NCBI GenBank assembly: GCA_944323495.1
Contig: CALUSZ010000097.1
Location: forward strand, 1-26,737
DNA length: 26,737 nucleotides
Direction: 5' to 3'
Source of the DNA: Candidatus Gastranaerophilales bacterium
Lineage (GTDB): Bacteria; Cyanobacteriota; Vampirovibrionia; Gastranaerophilales; Gastranaerophilaceae
Of the stretch, positions 22,976 through 26,737 are shown one piece after another. The translations under genes and the position numbers were made by a program. The stretch's first letter is position 1; every line of letters begins with the position of its first letter. The notes under the pieces are model-generated. The model did no database searches. It saw only the letters and a program-made list of their open reading frames with translations, and was not told where the DNA came from.

Positions 22976-23689
22976 ATGTTTAAAAGACTTTTATCACTAT
23001 TCACAGTAATCTCAATCATAGGACTTAATACCATTCCGGTATTAGCCGAAAGCTGTGAAAAAACAGTTGCAGTAGAGCATCTTGATGTTCATAAAAAAGC
23101 CCCCTGCAATGTTGTAACAATTACAAACCTTAGAAAAACAGTCGAAAAGGGCAATGTTCTTCAATTTGTATTTGATGAAAAGTTCTTCTCAAAATGCGCA
23201 CAAGCAGGACAAATCGTACACTTTGTAGTACCGCAGGCATTGTATACTACAGAAGGAACATTAATTCTTCCTTGCGGAACAAAGATTGTAGCAGAGGTAA
23301 TTAATGTTGAAAAACCAAAATGGTTTAATAAAAATGCACGCGTTAGCCTGATTTTCAGACAGATTGTGCTTCCTGATAACACCTGCATTGCAATTAAAGC
23401 AAGACCTTTCACAAAAGATTGCAAATTGAAGGAAGGTCCTTGGACAACTGCCGGTAAGTTAACTCTTTCCACGCTGACTCTAGGTATAGTCGGAGCTGGT
23501 GCAGGTGTAGGTTTTGCATTTATACCTAACCCGGCTGAAATAGGTACAGGTTTAGCTATTGGTATTCCTATCGGCTGCGGTGTCGGTTTTGTAGTCGGTC
23601 TAATAACCCCAGGCTGCCACTATAAAGCTAAAAAAGGCGAAGCTGTATATGCACTGCTGATAGATGAATTCAGCGTTTGTAATAAATAA
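22976..23689 (+). CDS. Exported Cys-containing protein of unknown function
   Basis: A 237-residue protein with a signal peptide (LLSLFTVISIIGLNTIPVLA, cleavage near 24). The mature part has a beta-rich domain (about 40-160) holding ISSIIG-free strands such as VLQFVFDEKFFSKCAQAG, FVVPQALYTTEGTLILPCG, KIVAEV and VSLIFRQIVLP, with about eight cysteines. A Gly-rich hydrophobic region (about 165-215; GIVGAGAGVGFAF and IGIPIGCGVGFVVGL) resembles glycine-zipper segments. The layout is like envelope proteins with a zipper tail, but I do not recognise the family. Upstream are TATACT as -10 and SD TTGAGG. A strong terminator follows at once. Confidence 0.7.
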   Translation: MFKRLLSLFTVISIIGLNTIPVLAESCEKTVAVEHLDVHKKAPCNVVTITNLRKTVEKGNVLQFVFDEKFFSKCAQAGQIVHFVVPQALYTTEGTLILPCGTKIVAEVINVEKPKWFNKNARVSLIFRQIVLPDNTCIAIKARPFTKDCKLKEGPWTTAGKLTLSTLTLGIVGAGAGVGFAFIPNPAEIGTGLAIGIPIGCGVGFVVGLITPGCHYKAKKGEAVYALLIDEFSVCNK

Positions 23690-23720
23690 AAAAAAAGCGG
23701 TTTTAAAACCGCTTTTTTTT
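23690..23720. terminator. Bidirectional terminator between the exported protein and GT2
   Basis: AAGCGGTTTT followed by its complement AAAACCGCTT, with A and T runs on either side. It serves the plus gene ending at 23689 and the minus gene ending at 23719. Confidence 0.9.
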
Positions 23721-24402
23721 AATCAAAAAATCTATATTTGAATAACGTCCAAATAGCCTGAACCCCGTCTTTCCAGGTAATTTTTTTCCCCTGATGCACC
23801 TTTCGAGCATTGTATGAAATTGGAACTTCCATAAATCTTACGTTTCTTTTAAGAATTTTTGCTGTAATTTCCGGTTCAAAATCAAAACGGTTAGATTTTA
23901 TTGTTATATCCTTTATAAAATCTGCCCTAAAGGCCTTATAACAGGTTTCCATATCAGTAAGATATGTTCCGTACAATAGTCTTGTCAAGGCCGTTAGCGT
24001 AACATTTGCTAGGAAACTCAATAACAAGAAATTCCCATTGTTGCGCTTGTCAGCAAGACGCGAGCCATATACTACATCGGCAGTATCTGTTGCTATCAAA
24101 TGAACAAGAGGTTTATAATCAGAGGGATTATACTCTAAATCAGCGTCCTGGATAATTATAATATCACCTGTAGCAGCTTCAAAACCTGTTCTCAGTGCTG
24201 CACCTTTTCCCATATTCCGTTTATGGTAAATTACTTTATAAGGAAGAGACTCATACAAGTTCTGTGTTCCATCAGTCGAGCAGTCATCAATTAAAATAAT
24301 TTCTTTTTCCAATTTAAAATCAACACTCTCAACCTGGCTCAAAATCTCCAGTAAAGAATCCTTCTCATTATAAACAGGTATTAAAATTGAAATCTTTTTC
24401 AA
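23719..24402 (-). CDS. Family 2 glycosyltransferase, polyprenyl-phosphate sugar synthase (DPM1-like)
   Basis: A 227-residue, soluble GT-A protein. It starts ISILIPVYNEKDSL and has DDCSTDG (39-45), RNMGKGAALRTGF (62-74), the metal site IQDADLEYNP (84-93) and a conserved TDMETCYKAFRADFI then FDFEPEITAKIL, the pattern of dolichyl/undecaprenyl-phosphate mannosyl- or glucosyltransferases. Unlike the GT2 at 11044 it has no C-terminal membrane helices. It probably makes another lipid-linked sugar at the membrane surface. The leader on the minus strand holds three G runs (GGGG, GGGG, GGGGG) close to the ATG; the last serves as SD. It diverges from the HD-GYP gene. Confidence 0.85.
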   Translation of the reverse strand: MKKISILIPVYNEKDSLLEILSQVESVDFKLEKEIILIDDCSTDGTQNLYESLPYKVIYHKRNMGKGAALRTGFEAATGDIIIIQDADLEYNPSDYKPLVHLIATDTADVVYGSRLADKRNNGNFLLLSFLANVTLTALTRLLYGTYLTDMETCYKAFRADFIKDITIKSNRFDFEPEITAKILKRNVRFMEVPISYNARKVHQGKKITWKDGVQAIWTLFKYRFFD

Positions 24403-24482
24403 TGAATCCCCCTTTTCCCCTTTTTACCCCTTTGCCAAAAAGCTAATTTTATTATATTATATAATAAACAAGAGAGGGTGAA

Positions 24483-26150
24483 ATGACTTTAGAAAATTTT
24501 ATTTATGAGTCAGTTTCAGAAATACTTAACGGAAAGTACGAAGAAGTTAAAGAAAGAATAGAAAAGCATAAAGAGATTTATCAGGACGATACGGCTATAT
24601 GTTTTAGCCTGCTTGCTCTAAATGCTTTTTGCCAAAAAGATTATAACAGCTTTTACCAATTTATGAATGACACATCTTTTCTGGTTGAACAGTCAAAAGA
24701 CCCTATTACAAAGATTTTACATGAAATGGTTCTTGGATACGTAAATTTTAAAGAAAAAAGTACTACTCTATATGCAATAAACTACAATCAGGCAAGAAAG
24801 CTTTCTATAAAGAATCAAAAAACAGAATTTTTTGAAAAGCTTAATTCGCTGCTAAAATGTCCTGCAGTAAGCCACTATAACAATCATAACCAGACAAAGG
24901 ATCCGCTCATAGCACTTGTCAACATCGGTCAGGCTGTAGCAGCAGAAAAAAACATAGATTTACTTATAAAAACCATTGCAGAAGAAACAAAAACAGCAAT
25001 GAATGCAGACCGCTGTACTGTGTATCTTTATGACAAAGATAATAATGAACTCTATTCAAAGGTTGCGACGGGGCTGGATACAAAAGAGTTAAGGATTCCC
25101 GCTGATAAAGGAATTGCAGGACACGTAGTCCAGACAGGCGAAACAATTAATATAAAAGATGCTTATAAAGATAAAAGATTTAATGCAGATGTCGATAAAA
25201 AAACCGGATACAGGACTAAGACAATTCTCTGCATGCCAATAAAAAACTTCAATCAGGAAATAATCGGCGTTTTTCAGGTACTTAATAAATTCGGCGAATA
25301 TTTTACCCCTGATGATGAAGATTTACTTGTTGCAATAGCTTCCAGCGCAGGTATTTCTTTAGAAAATGCGCAGCTATTTGAAAAACAGAGAAAACTTCTG
25401 GAAGAACAAAAAGTTGTCTTAGACAGCTTTATTGAAACTCTTGCAACGTCCATTGACGCACGTGATAAAATTACAGCACGTCATTCTTCCAGAGTAAAAA
25501 TGTTTGCCTCACTTATCGCACAAGAATTTGGAATGGAAAAGAATGATTTATATATCTTAGAAAAGGCAGCAGCACTTCATGATATAGGAAAAATCGGGAT
25601 TAGAGACTCTGTATTACAAAAAGAAGGAAAACTTACGCCTGAAGAATATAAACATATTCAAGAACACGTTGAGATTACCCACCATATTCTGGAAAAAATT
25701 CACATGTCCAAAGATTTCCAGCAAATAACCGAAATAGCCTGCTCTCATCACGAAAAATATGACGGAACCGGTTATTACAGGCATCTAAAAGGAGAAGAAA
25801 TTCCTTTTGGCGGCCGAATCCTTGCTGTTTCAGATGTATTTGACGCAATAACTTCCAAACGTCACTACCGTGATAAAATGCCGATTGAAAAAGTTATTGA
25901 TATTATTAAAAACGGAGCCGGATCACATTTTGATCCGAAAGTTGTTGATAAGTTCCTTGCAATAAAATTAAACAAAATCGTCGGAGTTTTTGTCACAGAG
26001 AACCATATGACGATTGAAAAAGAAGACTTAAAGACTTTAGAAAAATATAACCTACTTGATTTATATTACTCTATAGTAAATAATTGTAGTAACAAGTTAT
26101 TGCAAGTGTTTAATAAATATTATGTAGGTGTAGATTTAGAGCATGAATAG
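24483..26150 (+). CDS. GAF and HD-GYP domain phosphodiesterase
   Basis: A 555-residue cytoplasmic signalling protein. Residues 1-140 are helical and TPR-like. A GAF domain (about 148-296) carries NKF...F...DE (Asn268, Lys269, Phe270, Phe274, Asp278, Glu279), the NKFDE motif of cyclic-nucleotide-binding GAF domains. A helix links to an HD-GYP domain (about 315-500) with His366-Asp367 (HDIGK), SHHEKYDGTGY (421-431) and GGRILAVSDVFDAITSKRHYR. HD-GYP proteins degrade cyclic di-GMP or related dinucleotides. The GYP triplet is GYY (430-432). A tail of about 50 residues follows. SD GAGAGGG precedes the ATG. It overlaps the next gene by eight bases. Confidence 0.9.
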   Translation: MTLENFIYESVSEILNGKYEEVKERIEKHKEIYQDDTAICFSLLALNAFCQKDYNSFYQFMNDTSFLVEQSKDPITKILHEMVLGYVNFKEKSTTLYAINYNQARKLSIKNQKTEFFEKLNSLLKCPAVSHYNNHNQTKDPLIALVNIGQAVAAEKNIDLLIKTIAEETKTAMNADRCTVYLYDKDNNELYSKVATGLDTKELRIPADKGIAGHVVQTGETINIKDAYKDKRFNADVDKKTGYRTKTILCMPIKNFNQEIIGVFQVLNKFGEYFTPDDEDLLVAIASSAGISLENAQLFEKQRKLLEEQKVVLDSFIETLATSIDARDKITARHSSRVKMFASLIAQEFGMEKNDLYILEKAAALHDIGKIGIRDSVLQKEGKLTPEEYKHIQEHVEITHHILEKIHMSKDFQQITEIACSHHEKYDGTGYYRHLKGEEIPFGGRILAVSDVFDAITSKRHYRDKMPIEKVIDIIKNGAGSHFDPKVVDKFLAIKLNKIVGVFVTENHMTIEKEDLKTLEKYNLLDLYYSIVNNCSNKLLQVFNKYYVGVDLEHE

Positions 26151-26737
26151 GATATTAAATAGATTTATTATACTAATACTCATATTATGCACTCCTGCTG
26201 CCGCATTAGCAGCAGAGACAAAGCCTTTGAAAATCAAAGCTGAAACTAATGCAGCTAATATGGATATGGTAATTAAAGATAACTTTATAAAGGCAAAGTA
26301 TGCTTCTGCTGAAAACAGGTTTGCACAAAGCAATGTAAAGGCTTCTTATGATGACTTTAACAGCCTCATACAAAGAACAGCTCATGATGATTACGTTTTT
26401 CTTGTATATGGCATGAAAATGGCGGAATACGGGTTCTTTGACCTTTCGGATTCTTTAATAAAAAAACTTGATACAAATAACTACACTGCTGCTTATGTAA
26501 ACGATATAAGAAGATATTATTACCCCTCTGCCGTAGTAAATTCCAAAGACTTGTTATATCTTGCAGATGCTTACTCAAATATTGTATATAATAATATGGC
26601 AATAGAAACAACTTCTGAGCTTATCAACAGCAATCAGGCACCAGAGAGTGATTATAAGAATTATTTAATAGCTTTAGGTAACTATAAATCAAATAACCTG
26701 CAACAGGCTTTGAAATATATTAATAATGCAATAATAC
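26143..26737 (+). CDS. Exported helical-repeat protein, 3' end missing
   Basis: The frame is open from ATG 26143 to the window end (198 residues). A signal peptide (IILILILCTPAAALAAE, cleavage near 23-24) precedes helical pairs with a TPR-like look (AKYASAENRFAQSNVKASYDD, LLYLADAYSNIVYNNM, NYLIALGNYKSNNLQQ). The start lies inside the last codons of the HD-GYP gene, so the two are co-translated. It is probably a periplasmic scaffold that works with, or under the same control as, the signalling gene. No specific function can be given. Confidence 0.7.
   Translation, partial: MNRILNRFIILILILCTPAAALAAETKPLKIKAETNAANMDMVIKDNFIKAKYASAENRFAQSNVKASYDDFNSLIQRTAHDDYVFLVYGMKMAEYGFFDLSDSLIKKLDTNNYTAAYVNDIRRYYYPSAVVNSKDLLYLADAYSNIVYNNMAIETTSELINSNQAPESDYKNYLIALGNYKSNNLQQALKYINNAII

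Noticed and set aside
22976..23689. VirB10/TrbI-like conjugation protein
   Set aside because: The beta strands and cysteines give a faint resemblance only; there is no neighbouring type IV secretion gene and the protein has a cleavable signal peptide.

Overview
The window is AT-rich and gene-dense, from a bacterium with a Gram-negative (two-membrane) envelope. Supporting genes are an LptB ATPase with its LptF/G-type permease, an autotransporter with a C-terminal barrel, and GlmU. An L10-leader ahead of rplJL, bacterial Shine-Dalgarno (SD) sites and the general protein style fit a gut Melainabacterium (Candidatus Gastranaerophilales / Vampirovibrionia, non-photosynthetic relatives of Cyanobacteria). 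One protein begins MGMAASQARLLTLTSRL, a start I associate with that group from memory. The placement is an inference; nothing here is a phylogenetic marker that I could compare. I see no phage, transposase, CRISPR array or defence island.

Layout. 1-2.5 kb: the 3' part of glmU, converging on a dgt-lipM pair. 2.5-4.6 kb: mgtC with an overlapping TPR membrane protein. 4.6-7 kb (minus): a very acidic protein of unknown function and an orphan OppF-like ATPase. 7-9.5 kb: an AI-2E family permease translationally linked to a B12-binding-type radical SAM protein. 9.5-11 kb: a possible small RNA and the MGMAASQAR protein. 11-13.5 kb: a divergent GT2 / GT-C glycosyltransferase pair. 13.5-14.75 kb: promoter, L10 leader, attenuator, rplJ, rplL, terminator. 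14.75-17.4 kb (minus): operon lptB - lptF/G-type permease - phosphodiester glycosidase. 17.6-18.4 kb: a Gly/Tyr/Met-rich unknown. 18.5-19.1 kb: tRNA-Gln, then a guanidine-I riboswitch and its Gdx/SugE exporter. 19.1-21.7 kb: autotransporter. 21.8 kb: a decayed C-terminal piece of larE. 22-26.7 kb: EamA permease, secreted Cys-rich protein, GT2 glycosyltransferase, GAF/HD-GYP phosphodiesterase, and the start of a secreted repeat protein cut by the window end.

Two signals stand out beyond the gene list. (1) The upstream regions of two unrelated unknown genes (6096 minus, 9804 plus) share TTTGTAACA, exactly 15 bases, CTAAAGTTTTTG, then TGCCG. Looser versions lie before a third unknown gene (17594 plus) and a possible small RNA (about 9605 plus). 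This suggests an undescribed regulon of proteins of unknown function. (2) Several minus-strand genes (dgt 2469, the ABC ATPase 6961, GT2 11985) have a -10 box ending 6-7 bases before the start codon and no SD, as expected of leaderless mRNAs, whereas the plus-strand genes they diverge from mostly carry SD sites.
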